From Melastoma dodecandrum (lineage: Eukaryota; Streptophyta; Magnoliopsida; Myrtales; Melastomataceae): a stretch of DNA of 64,000 nt. The translations under genes were made by a program, and so were the position numbers. Positions 21,917 through 33,094 of this stretch are shown in pieces; positions within the stretch are counted from its first letter, which is position 1; every line of letters starts with the position of its first letter. The notes below the pieces were generated by a model. That model searched no databases. It was given only the letters and a program-made list of their open reading frames with translations, and had not been told where the DNA came from. Location: NCBI GenBank assembly GCA_029817715.1, contig JARUPY010000190.1, positions 4,836,001 to 4,900,000 of the forward strand, given 5' to 3'.

Positions 21917-23320
21917 TTAGCAATTGAAGCCACGGAAATCAAACAGTTTGTTGAGTGTCGCGTCGTTCAGTACTGTGGGGATTGCGAGATTTCTCCAAGA
22001 TGAAAGCTCCTGGGAAACCTGTCTCATGCTCGGCCTGTCCTCAGGTGAAACGCTTTTGCATGAGAAGGCCATCTTCATCACATGGACCACCTCCTCAACT
22101 ACAACCCTGTCTGGATAAGAAATCCTTCCGTCCAACACGTCCTGCAGAAATAAACTCTGCCATGAAGAGTCTGTTGCCCCAGAGATGAAACAAGAAGTGA
22201 TAAGGTCCCTCGGATGCTGTCCCAGAAACACTTCAAGCACGACCACTCCGAAGCCGTACACGTCACCCTTCTCCGTCGCTTTCATCGTGTAGGCCATCTC
22301 TACAGAAGTTTGTTTTAGATTAAATAAATAAATTAAATAATCATTTTGTTTAGAGACCCAGGAGGAATGATGAGAGGAAGAAACAACAATACCAGGCGCC
22401 GCGTATCCATAAGTCCCGGCAAATGATGTCAAACTGGATGTATCAGAATTTAGCACCTGAGCCATTCCGAAATCGGAGATGTGAGCTTCCCACTCATCAT
22501 CAAGGAAGATGTTCTTGCTCAATACATCCCTGTGAATTATAGCTGGGTGGCAATCGTGGTGCAAGTAGGACAAGGCATTTGCGATTCCTTTCACGAAATT
22601 CAGTCTCTTCCACCAATCAAATTGTCTGACCCTCTCACCATCTTTAAGAATGCTCTCTAAGCTTCCTGGCGCTCGAGATATTCATACACCAGGAAGGTGT
22701 GTTGCCGACTCGAGCAGAATCCGTAAAGCCTCACGATGTTGCGGTACCGGATTTCAGTCAAAGCATGGATTTCCCTATCAAAAGCTTTCGGGCTCATCAT
22801 TTTGGCATCTGGATCTTGTTTGAGTTTCTTAATCGCGAATACTTCACCTGTAGCAATATTGGCTCTATAAACACTCCCCTGTCCTCCAACACCGATGCAA
22901 TACTTGTCGTCGAAGTTCTCCGTGGCCTCTATGATGCTCTTATATGCCATCTCACTGTCATAGCTCCATATCATCCACACCCTTTCATTTCCTGCTTCAT
23001 CTGGGGCACTCCTAGTGTTATTAGATCTTCGGAACATTATAAACAAACCTCCTAAAATGACAAACAGAACAATGACGCAACTGAGGGGAACCAATGATAT
23101 CAATAAAAACCTCTTCCTTCCTCCATTCCCTTTAGATTGACGGGGTTCCAACGCTGAACAAGGAACGAGGAATTTAATGTTGCCACAAAGCCCTTTGTTG
23201 CCTCTGACTGCATCATATGATGCATTACGAAAGGCAGGGATGTCCGGTAGTGGTCCCTCCAACTGATTATAGGATACATTGATGGCTATCAATCCATACA
23301 TGCCATGGAAAGTTGACGGA
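21917..23320 (-). pseudogene. LRR receptor-like kinase relic (MIK2-like)
   Basis: The C-terminal half of an LRR receptor kinase of the subfamily that includes MIK2. In order on the minus strand: last LRR cap with NVSYNQLEGPLPD and GNKGLCG (~23290-23180), a membrane helix around LVPLSCVIVLFVILGGLF (~23090), kinase glycine loop GVGGQGSVYRA, catalytic Lys in FAIKKL, HRDVLSKNIFLDD, DFG in SDFGMA, and APG for APE (the E is completed across an intron 22392-22300). The kinase ends with a stop at 21917. A small indel near 22655-22668 shifts the frame just after VYEYLER, so N and C lobes are in different frames. All LRRs upstream of ~23320 are missing; there the sequence switches to a segment shared with 46718. 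A pseudogene by frameshift and truncation. Confidence 0.88.
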
Positions 23321-23825
23321 AACCTGCGACGTCGTGTTAAGACGATGAGGATGATGATGTTTGTTTGAGCAGGCATTTCCTCTTACAATCTCGGAGGTGT
23401 TGTCGGTCCTCCGCATGGCCCGCCCACCTCTCTCTTTCTTTCTTTCTCCTATTTTGGTTTTCTCTCCACTTCCCTATTTCCGGACCACCCCCCTCTCCCT
23501 TCTCAGGGGCAGAAAAATTTTAGAGAAGAAAGAGGAACGAACCGCAACGAAACGATCTAAACCTTAGGAGTCCTTCTTTTCCCCGTTACGTGTTGACCGT
23601 TGCTGTTGTCACCATCGTGCTCGAGCTGCGGAGGATCGTCTGGCTTCGAAGTTCTAGCTGGCACGGCGAGGTTTCTTGCGTCTTGTATCTCGGTTTGAAG
23701 AACATCCGACGAGTCGAGTCGTTTTAGACTTGAAGCGAAACGTAAGATGGATTTTCTTCTTCTTCTTCTTCTTCTTCTTCTTCTTCTTCTTCTGGGGAAA
23801 CGTAAGATGGATTTTCTTCTTCTTC
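23320..23825. repeat. Duplicated segment shared with the CDK 5' flank, copy 1
   Basis: From AAACCTGCGACGTCG (23320) to the TTC microsatellite this matches 46718-47160 at high identity. In the other location it precedes the CDK relic; here it joins a receptor-kinase relic on the left to an RLP relic on the right. No gene of its own is recognised. Confidence 0.88.
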
Positions 23826-23826
23826 T
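23750..23826. repeat. (TTC)n microsatellite at a duplication junction
   Basis: A run of about twelve TTC units, then a repeat of GGGGAAACGTAAGATGGATTTTC and a second short TTC run, ending exactly at the join to the RLP segment (CTACCAATCTCTGGG). The microsatellite sits at the breakpoint between two unrelated duplicated segments. Confidence 0.85.
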
Positions 23827-25150
23827 ACCAATCTCTGGGTTTTTGACTTGTCAAATAATGACATCGCGGGAATCTTGCCTCTTTGCCTCGAGAACATTGT
23901 CGTCCATCTCGTTTACTTGAGCCTTCGAGCAAACAAACTTCGAGGACTGATCTCGGAGATTTTTCGCCCAGGAAGTAGTTTGAAGTCCCTTGATTTCAGC
24001 AGAAATCAATTTGAGGGACATTGTTGCCCCTATCTCTATCAAACTGCAGAAGCTTGGAAGTCTTGGGCAACAAGATAACGGATTCATTACCTGATTGGTT
24101 AGGGGATCTTCCATTAAAGGTACTCAGTTTAAGGTCCAACCAGTTTCATGGTCATGTCAGTGTATCTGGGATTACTCTTCCCTTCTCGGGGACACTCGTC
24201 GTGGATCTCTCCAACAACCGTTTCAATGGCAACATACCGGAAAACCTCACCAGTGACATGTTCAACATGACAGGCGTAGACAATAGTAACAACGGATAGA
24301 TGAAGGGTAGTTCTAGTCGGGAATTTTATTCAGTGATGACTAACTAGAAAGGAGTCGAGACAGAGATGGTCAAAATCAATGTCCAATTTGTAGCCCTCAA
24401 CTTATTGATAAACCGTTTTAGCGGCGAGATCCGTAGCAACATCGGATTGCTGAAATTGCTCAAGGGCCTAAATTTATCTCATAATGGCTTCCCGGGAACA
24501 ATCCCTCCATCTGTAAAAAATTGACCTCTCTTCGAACAATCTGGTCGGTGAAATCCCGTTGGAATTGTTACAGCTTATGTAAACTTTATGATAACATTAC
24601 AATCAGATAAACATTGAACTGTTCAGTGGGTGTCCTTAGGTCTTAGTTTTAGTTAACAGTCTTAGTGACAATGGCGTCGACGAACAGGGGCCAGTCTCCC
24701 ATCTTGCCTTTTATTCCATTATCGCTTTATTGCCTCCGTTTCAGACCCATACGCCTTCCAAACCATTCTCGCTCCCGCCGTTGGTGCTAGATGGGTATAT
24801 TTGTCTATGAATAAGCAAAATTTTCTGCAGAGTATATTCGGAATCGATAATACAACAGCATACTAAATTGATCGACCGACTAAGTCTAAACTCAAAGGAA
24901 AAGAAGAGAAACTAAAAAAGTGCTTGCTGCTTAGTGTGTTTTCGGGAAGATTAATATTCATTCTTTATTTCCTTCCTATTATGTTCTTTACTCTCTCTCT
25001 GTGTCCAATATAAAGCTTGGTATTACCTCGTCGTCGTCTAATTCTTGTACATTGTCTTCTAACAGGCGGTCTCTCCTCGCGACCCACACAGATTTCTGGT
25101 TGAGCCTATGTTACGTCCTTCAAGGGCCGATAAATACTGATACATTTCAA
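23826..25150 (+). pseudogene. RLP relic, copy 2, in the duplicated 1.33 kb segment
   Basis: Near-identical copy of 5041-6371. It contains the RLP repeats from LWVFDLSNNDIAG to VVDLSNNRFNG with the same stop and frameshift positions, so the gene was already broken before it was copied. Relative to copy 1 it lacks the upstream repeats (4890-5035). The coding relic ends near 24580; the rest is noncoding and ends at ATACATTTCAA (25150). Confidence 0.88.
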
Positions 25151-26101
25151 AACTCAATTATTTCCTCTGCAAGTATTTTGAACCGTGGATGTAGGAACTA
25201 AATAAAATTAAAGGCGGTGAGTCATGTCGAGCAAAAAGGCGGCACCGGACCTGATGATGGGCTTAGGGAGCGCCCAACTGGACCTTAGGATGAGATCCGG
25301 AAGCCAGCCATCGCCCAGGGTTTGAAAGAGACAGACTTCGTTACGAGGGACTTCCGCGAGAATATTTGAGGGAAATGCTACGGAGAAGAGAGGATGGAGA
25401 CTCCTATTACTACTTCTTGACTTCAGAAGAAAGAATTACTGGGAGAGGAGACCACAATGTCTCGTAACTATCTTACTTCTACTTTGGGTGAATTGATCTA
25501 CAATCGGAAGCATGACACCTATTTATGGTTCTTTTACCACCGAGTCCTATTTTTAACCACATAAAATTTCTACCTACCTCCCTCTCGAAGCTTCTTGACT
25601 ATGCTATAACTTTTCCGGTCTTAGTTTTGATTTTCGCGAGGGATCTTTAGAAGGGTTCATGAGGCTTCTAGAGAATGTGGTGTTGGGTTAATTTTAACAG
25701 GGTTGAGTTGGGAAGTGCCCGATCCAATGACCAGCTGGGAAAAGATGGATCTGGAAACGAAGTCAGGGAAATGACGAGGGAAGCAATGCACAATTTGGTT
25801 GAAGAATTATAAATTTTGCGGGAGTTTTTTTTACCACCAAACAGGACATTATTTTTAATGAAAGTTTGATTAGGGACATAAATTATATTACATCGATTTT
25901 TATGTTTACTTGTAAAATGTGTATTAAAATAGAAAGCAAGGGTATCCAATTTTTCATGATCAAAGCAAGTAGGGAATGCATCACGAAGAAGGAGGTCGAC
26001 CTTTAATATGTTAAATCCATTGATCAAGTTGCAAGTTGCAGATATTTTTATTAAACCCCTCAGTATTTCTTTAGGGACAACCTCACAGTTGGGATCGTAC
26101 G
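25151..26101. other. No gene recognised
   Basis: The first half has mixed composition with phrases such as TTCAGAAGAAAGAATTACTGGG that look like decayed retroelement. A 150-codon minus-strand open stretch (26123-25668) overlaps the end of the LRR relic but resembles no family I know and has biased, unconvincing composition. Confidence 0.4.
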
Positions 26102-27190
26102 TCAGTTCTGGCTCCATATGCACACGACCTTCAAGGGAAGTCGCGGTGGTTGCTCGAGCTTGTCACAATGACTGATGTCCAGAATCTCAAGTTTGTCCAA
26201 ATTACTCACCTCCACCGGCAGAGCAGAAATACTCACGTGTCGCAGCTCCAAAATTCGTAGATTTTTCAGTTTGCCGATCTGTAGAGGGATTTTTTTCAGA
26301 TTCCTACGGCGGGAGGCTTGCAATTCTTCGAGAGAGGTCAAGTGTTCGATGTTGCTGGGTAGCTCGCTTATGAAGCAAGAATCCATCCTTAGCACCTTCA
26401 AAGATTGCAATTTTGAAATCGTGTTTTTGAGTTCTGCAATCCCTGTCCCGGATATATCCAACTCAACTAGGGAACTGTCCTTCACTTCCCTGATGGACTC
26501 CGGCAGTTGCTGTACTTTCTGGCAGTCCCTTATGGACAGCTTCTGAAGTCTTTCCAGCTTCCCAACGGAGTCCGGGAGGCACCTTAGCTGTATGCAACCC
26601 AGACAGCTCAGAATTTCAAGGTTTATCAGTTTCCCTAATCAGGAATCTTCTCAACACCCGTACCATCAACCAGAAGCTCTCTCAAATGAACCAACTCGCC
26701 CAGTTCTTGGTGCAATATGTTCAACTCTTGGCAGGATTTTAGGTTCAGATACACCAACTGCTTCAAAGTGCCAATGGAAGGATCGATGTGCATCAAGCAT
26801 GCGCATCCTTCCAGGATCAGCCTTTCCAACTCGGGTGATTTTGTGAAGTTAGGAATGAGGAGTAAATCCGTGCAACCTGAAAGGTTCAGGACTTTAACAT
26901 TTATCAAGGTGATATTTTCCCAACCTTTCCAGTCTTCTGTAATGGCACTTCCCGACAGGTCGATAATTAGCAAGTCCTTTGTATCAACGTCAGTTGCTTC
27001 AAAGTCTCTGCGGCACCTTCGCCATTGCAGCCACCTTAATTTTGGAAAACACCTCTGAAATCTCCAGTGATAACAGCAGAATCTAATCTGAGAAATCTGA
27101 GCTCTCACATTTTGTGGAAGTTCTTCTCCGTAAACTCTTCGGACGTTTTATCATCAAAGCCTAGACAAAGAGCTTCAATTTTCTTTGTCC
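26102..27190 (-). pseudogene. Orphan TNL LRR relic
   Basis: Minus-strand LRR part of a different TNL. An acceptor-like CACAG precedes GTKKIEALCLGFDDK (~27188), the usual opening of the first LRR exon in TNLs. Repeats include VKVLNLSGCTDLLLIPNF (~26890), ERLILEGCACLMHIDPSIG, SLVELDISGTGIAEL (~26470) and LEILDISHCDKLEQPP (~26165). Breaks: a TGA directly after NFHKM (~27105), a one-base shift near 27055 and a shift with stop near 26637. No TIR or NB-ARC lies upstream. It is not a duplicate of TNL1 or TNL2. Confidence 0.85.
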
Positions 27191-27655
27191 CCTGTGTAGG
27201 CGTGAAATAACACAAAGAATCAGATTAACAAACAAAGTTATGTGTCCACCAAACAACTTCTTCATCGCAAAGTAAAACAACATTAAAAACTAATGGATAT
27301 CTTTACCCTTTCATTCTTTACCCTTCAAAGGCTTTTACATCTTCACCGTGTAGAAGTGAACCTACAAATTCGAATAAGGAGTGGGCATCCCAGCAATTTA
27401 CTGACTATTCCCCATTTGGGTGTGTGTGTGTTGGGTGCGAGACAACAGCGATGGAGTCCCCCATTCCCCTTGTTTTCTTATAAATTCCTGTACAAATTGA
27501 CTTAGCGCGTTATTATCGAACGACTTTAAAAAAAAACTTGAGGGTTTTATAAATAATATTAAGAAAAGTGGTCGGCCACGTGAACACGAAGGGTTTTATA
27601 AATAATATTAAGAATATATTTATTTATTGGATGCAATTATTATTTGAGATCCAAT
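27191..27655. repeat. AT-rich sequence with a short direct repeat
   Basis: No gene. The phrase AGGGTTTTATAAATAATATT occurs at 27542 and again at 27592, separated by a short stretch containing GGCCACGTG, as if a small insertion or duplication occurred there. A TG-rich run lies at 27418-27440. Confidence 0.5.
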
Positions 27656-30600
27656 CTTAAAAAAAGATTAGAAATATATTTGTATGCACAAAACGACAAA
27701 AACTTGGCAGGTTGGGCTTATAGTAAAAATTACTAAACTAATGTAAAAGATTAGTAATTAAAATCATAGGAGAAGTATTGTTCCGGGTTTTTTGGAGGAT
27801 TTTTAATTTTTCATGTATGTATTTTTATTAATTGATTGAATAAGTTTAACTTTTGTCAAATCATTTTAATCCCTTCATAATAATATATGTTGGTCCCTTG
27901 TAATTAGCCTTTTTAATGAATTCTTGAGCTGAGAGACACAACAATTGGATACAACGTTAATCATCCAGTTGAGGCAGAGTACATTATTCAACTTTCAGTT
28001 CTCCTCCTTTTTCGTTTGTTGTGGTATTGTCGGTACGGGCCTTCGAATGACACGAGTTCCCTGCAGTTTTCAATTATCAAGCGGCAGTCTCCCCTCATAC
28101 AGGGCACGCTTATCAGAGAGTCGCACCGACGAAACTTCACCCTCTTCAATATTATCAAGTTTGAGAGGTCTGGGATTTCATCCGCGAAACCACACCGGGA
28201 GACCTCTAATTCCTCCAAGAGCTCCATTCTCTCGACCCCAGATAAGTCAATGCATGTACAACTCCACAGACGTAAGCAGCAAAGCCTCCTCAACGATCTT
28301 AAATTGGACAACCTGATAGGACAAATCATATTCCCCATATTATCTCGTTCATCCAGCAAAGTCCCACTCTGCATTGACTGCAGACAACACGAGAGTGACA
28401 ATCAATGCTAGGACGAAGGAAGCAGCGATGCGGATGAAATGTCGCATTTATACAGAAAGAGATCCTGCAGCCAGGACAAGGAACCCAAATTAGTAGAAAG
28501 AATACTACCGACATCCAAATTTAATTTATGCAAATCCATATAGCTTCTCGATCCCCTCTACGTCCTCAGCGAAACGTAGAGGGGAGGTTGGGGAGTCTGG
28601 AAAGAATGCATTTTGCAAGGTTTGGCACCTCTGACATTGGAATTGTAAAAGAAATGAATAATTGGGAAATTTCCAACACCTCAAGGCTCTTTAGATTGCC
28701 GATCGAGGAAGGTAGCTTCCTTATGCATGACGTAGACACATGGAGTATTCTCAAGTCCCCTAGCCTCCCAATAGACTCTGGCAACTCCAAAATTTTGGAA
28801 AATAGGGACAAATGGAGCTCTTGTAGAGCTTTTGCAGATCCAAGCTCTTCTGGTAACCTTGTCAATCTGATACAGATGAATATATCCAGGCGTTTAAGAT
28901 ACCCTAATACACCGATAGAACTGGGGATTTCTTCCAAATACTCGCAATCGTCGAGTTTAATTATCTCCAGCTTTGGAAAAAGAGAGAGGTCGGGCAGTCT
29001 TGTAATCTTCGCATGCGAGATATCAAGTACTCTCAAATTACCCATTCTCTATTAAAACAAAAAAAACGAGTATCATCCCACGATTAGTTAATGTTGATTT
29101 TCTGCTTTACCAGAGATGAATACAAGGGAAAGGAAATTAATACCAGGTCTTTCATTAAATTGTTCATAATTCGAGGCCCCCGAAGCTGGAGAATGACGAG
29201 GCTGTCCATCTTGAAGAAATCGGGATTAGATCTGAGATCCAACAAGGCCACTTTCCAAGATAGCCACAATAGATTCGTCTGGAAATTCCTAAACTTCCCA
29301 CTTAATTCTGCTCCATATGTTAGGTTGAGAAACCTGAGATTGGACATGCCCTTGAATTCCTTCCCGGTTAAAACTCCGCAAGTATCTTGCAGGTCAATGG
29401 CTAAAACTTGATCTGTTCCCTGGTAGGAAAGGAAAACATAAAGGAAATGAGGAAGCCAAAGAGAGAGACCGAGTCCAATCCAATAAATCAGGATAACATT
29501 ATTAATTATTATTATCATATCACCTGCTTTTGGCGTATGACATTAAGGGCCAATTTAGGATCCCACAGCCTGCTGCGCTTGGCGGGGCTCTCTGAATTAA
29601 CAATCTCCCTTCCCATCTCTCTAATTAAGTCATGCATCCAATACTCTTCTTCTTGTCTCCACTTCGATAAATAATTGACATTCCGTACCTTAATCAAAGA
29701 TTTGTTCTGGAGGACATCCAATGCACTTTTAGGAAAAAAACCACAGGCTTCCCACATGTAACTCGCATAATCCCTTGGCATCACATAATCGTCGAAACAT
29801 GCAATGTCCAGAAAAATCTGCTTCTCACTCTCCTTTAAGTCATCGTAGCTGATCCGCAGCTTACTCAAGACGTCTTCGTGAGGCACTCGCTCCAGCATTT
29901 CCAATGTATATTCCCATTTATTCTTTTCCTTTCCGAATAAGAGCCCTCCAATCACCTCCAAAGCTAAGGGAAGATTTCCGGACATACGAATAACCCGCAT
30001 CGATAAATCATCAAAGTCATCTGGACGTACCTCTCCACCAAATGCGTGCCGACTGAAGAGTTGCAGAGCATGATCATCACTCATACCCTCCACTTCATAA
30101 GCAGTATCACGAGGTCTCATAAGGCCCTCGCAAACGCTCTTATCCCTCGTCGTGACGAAAATTATCGTTCCCGGACCGAAGAATCCGAAATTTCCAACCA
30201 ACTTTTTTAGCTGACTACTCTCGCTAACATCGTCAAAAATGATAAGGACCCTTCTATTGTGGAGCCTTCTTTGGATCTCATTCATTCCATCGCTAGAATC
30301 ACCAATTTCTCCATCCGATTTGCCGAAGATATCCCTCAATAGCTTCTTTTGCAACCTTTCAACACCCCCCACACCAGTCGACAAGGATTCTCGCACATCG
30401 GCAAGGAAGCAGCATCCATCGAATCGGGAACAGATTCTGTTGAAGATGACACTCGCCAACGTTGTCTTCCCGATACCCCCCATGCCGTGCAACATCACAA
30501 CATGTCGTTCAACGCGAGAACTCAAATTCAACATGTCGATTACATCCTCCACGCGATCATCCATCCCCACGAGATGATCCGGCAAAATCCTATCATTGAT

Positions 30601-31323
30601 GTTCAGCTTGTTTAGAATATCCGCAACCACAGCACTAACAAACTCGCCCATCCTGCCCGAAATCAAATGGAGATCAAGTTGCTCAAAAAACTGCCGACTA
30701 ATAACATGGAAAACCTCAACGAGACAACGGCTGTTGAAATATCCGAAATGACATAAATAATTATATAAAAAAGAGAAAGGATTAAGATGATGAGTTATAT
30801 ACCCCTTATCTTTTTTGTATTCCAGACCACGGATACCTCCTACCTTCTTCAGAGCTTCCTCCCACAATTTCACATCCTCTTCCTTGTATTTTTCTTTGTG
30901 CTTCTCGAGGGCTTTCCGGTACCGATCGGTTTGCAGCTTCACGTCGCTGGGGCTTACATCGTAGAAGATGGGCAAGATGACTTTCCTAGAGGCTGGGTCC
31001 CTGAGGCAGTCCACCATCATGGCGAGTTCACGGAGGCACCACGCGCTCGATGCGTAGTCTTTGGAGAAGACAACAACGTAGATCCTAGAGTCCGGGACAG
31101 CTCGACGGAGCTCGTCCCCGATCTCTTCGCCGTGACGGACCTCCTCCGTGTCCCTGAACACGCATATCCCCTTTTCCTTCATGAACACATAAAGGACGTC
31201 GGTGAAGTCGTACCTTGAGTCAGGTCCCCTGAAGCTAACGAACACATCGTAAGCAGATCCGTCGGGGGTGTCAGGGGTGTTCAGAGTGCCGCGGCTAGTC
31301 CCTGCTTCCGATGTCCCTGCCAT
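27656..31323 (-). pseudogene. TNL2: TIR-NBS-LRR paralogue with a broken LRR tail
   Basis: Paralogue of TNL1 with the same exon plan: 31323-30803 (TIR), 30652-29524 (NB-ARC), 29419-29144 and 29048-28566 (LRR, stop). These sum to 2409 bases, giving 802 aa. TIR SFRGPDSRYDFTDVL and SSAWCLREL, P-loop GMGGIGKTTLA, kinase-2 VLIIFDDV, NLPLALEVIGG and YWMHDLIREMG are all present. NB-ARC has about seven extra residues before the MHD motif. In the last exon a ~10-base deletion near 28590 shifts the frame after LSRL, giving a stop at 28566; the remaining LRR (28565-27988) survives out of frame with further changes. The protein would lack about 190 residues. It could still act as a shortened TNL, so pseudogene is a judgement. 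The first intron is 150 nt with no stop. Included 3' flank: 27656-27987. Confidence 0.85.
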
Positions 31324-31791
31324 CCAATGGAAGGGAGAAAGGCGTAAGAGAGAGAGAGAGCGCTTGATGATGATGATGACGATGATGACGAGGATGATCA
31401 TGATGATGATGGATGGGAAAATGGTGTTTGGGTGAGGGGTGGGATGAGATTAGAGGGAAGAAGGGCGGAGGTGGAAGACTCGACTGGTCTTTTGATGTTT
31501 GTGGTGGGCAATCGGAAGGAGGATGGGAAACAACAGCGATGAATATATTGACTTCCGATGTGCCAGCCATCCGAGGCAGCCGACAAAGAAGTTGAAGGGG
31601 AGGATAAGTTAGAAATTACGAACAAGTTTCGTTTGGGAAAACACGATGAAGTTTCGTCAGCCAAACCGACGACGACTTCATAAAAAAAGACTAAAAAGTC
31701 ATCAAGAAACAAAAACAATAATATCTCCCTCCCCCCCACCCCCCATTTGGGTGTGTGTGTTGGGTGTTTGAATATTTGTCTAATTGTTGGC
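31324..31791. other. TNL2 upstream region with a TIR-start-like remnant
   Basis: Contains a GAT/GAC microsatellite (31366-31410). At 31550-31572, read on the minus strand, GGATGGCTGGCACATCGGAAG closely copies the sequence around the TNL2 start codon and then diverges at once. This may be a scrap of another TNL first exon. No intact gene. Confidence 0.5.
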
Positions 31792-32451
31792 GTAAATATA
31801 TTAAATATTAAAATTCGTTGTAATCACAATGTTTCCTCTGCTGGTGACTATTATCCAGCAGTTTTCAATTATCAAGCGGCAGTCGCCCACCATACAGGAA
31901 ACGCTTATCAGAGAGTCTCACCAACTAAACTTCACCCTCTTCAATCTTCTCAAGTTTGAGAGGTATGGGATTTCACCCGCGAAACCACACATGGAGACCT
32001 TAATACCTCCAAGAGCTCTATTCTCTCGACCCCAGAAAAGTCAATGCATTTACAATCCTCTAGAAGCAAGTAGCAAAGCCTCCTCAACGATCCTAAATTG
32101 GACAACCTGATAGGATAAATCATATTCTCCATATAATCTCGTCCATCAAGCGAAGTTCCACTCTACATTGACTGCCAACAATGCCAGAGTGACATTCTAC
32201 GCAAGGACGAAGGAAGCAGCGATGCGGATGAAATGTCCCAATAACTCAAAGCGAGATCCTGCACCTAGGACAAGGAACCCAAATTAGTAAAAAGAATACC
32301 ACCGACATCCAAACTTAATTTCTGCAACCCATATAGTTTCTCTAACCCCTCTACGTCCTCTGCGAGACGACCTAAATTCACAGCTAATTCATGTGATCTG
32401 AGCAAAAAATCGTTAATTAATAATTTTTTGATTCGTTCCACTCGTATCCAC
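31792..32451 (-). pseudogene. TNL LRR-tail fragment, copy 2 (tandem unit 1)
   Basis: Same fragment as at 10546-11219: IRLSNLGSLRRLCYLLLEDC and LSNLRRLKRV-type repeats with the shared TAG at ~32163. One base is missing in the LEVSVCGF region relative to unit 2, so the frame changes there. The unit starts with the boundary motif GTAAATATATTAAATATTAAA at 31792. Confidence 0.8.
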
Positions 32452-33094
32452 GTAAATATATTAAATATTAAATGTTTCCTCTGCTGGTGACTATTATCCA
32501 GCAGTTTTCAATTATCAAGCGGCAGTCGCCCACCATACAGGAAACGCTTATCAGAGAGTCTCACCAACTAAACTTCACCCTCTTCAATCTTCTCAAGTTT
32601 GAGAGGTATGGGATTTCACCCGCGAAACCACACACGGAGACCTCTAATACCTCCAAGAGCTCTATTCTCTTTACCCCATAAAAGTCAATGCATTTACAAT
32701 CCTCTAGAAGCAAGTAGCAAAGCCTCCTCAACGATCCTAAATTGGACAACCTGATAGGATAAATCATATTCTCCATATAATCTCGTCCATCAAGCGAAGT
32801 TCCACTCTACATTGACTGCCAATAACGCCAGAGTGACAATCTACGGAAGGACGAAGGAAGCAGCGATGCGGATGAAATGTCCCAATAACTCAGAGCGAGA
32901 TCTTGCAGCCAGGACAAGGAACCCAAATTAGTAGAAAAAATACCACCGACATCCAAACTTAATTTCTGCAACCCATATAGCTCTTCTAACCCCTCTACGT
33001 CCTCAGCGAGACTACCTAAATTCACAGCTAATTCATGTGATCTGAGCAAAAAATCGTTAATTAATATTTTTTGATTCGTTCCACTCGTATCCAC
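32452..33094 (-). pseudogene. TNL LRR-tail fragment, copy 3 (tandem unit 2)
   Basis: Tandem copy of the preceding unit, about 640-660 bases apart, again starting with GTAAATATATTAAATATTAAA (32452). On the minus strand it reads from ~33040 (AEDVEGLEELYGLQKLSLDV) through LSYWDISSASLLPSS to the shared TAG at ~32808 and on to ~32561. The next boundary motif is at 33095. Confidence 0.82.

Noticed and set aside
25668..26123. 151-codon minus frame
   Set aside because: Overlaps the end of the orphan LRR relic, resembles nothing known, and its second half looks like translated noncoding sequence.
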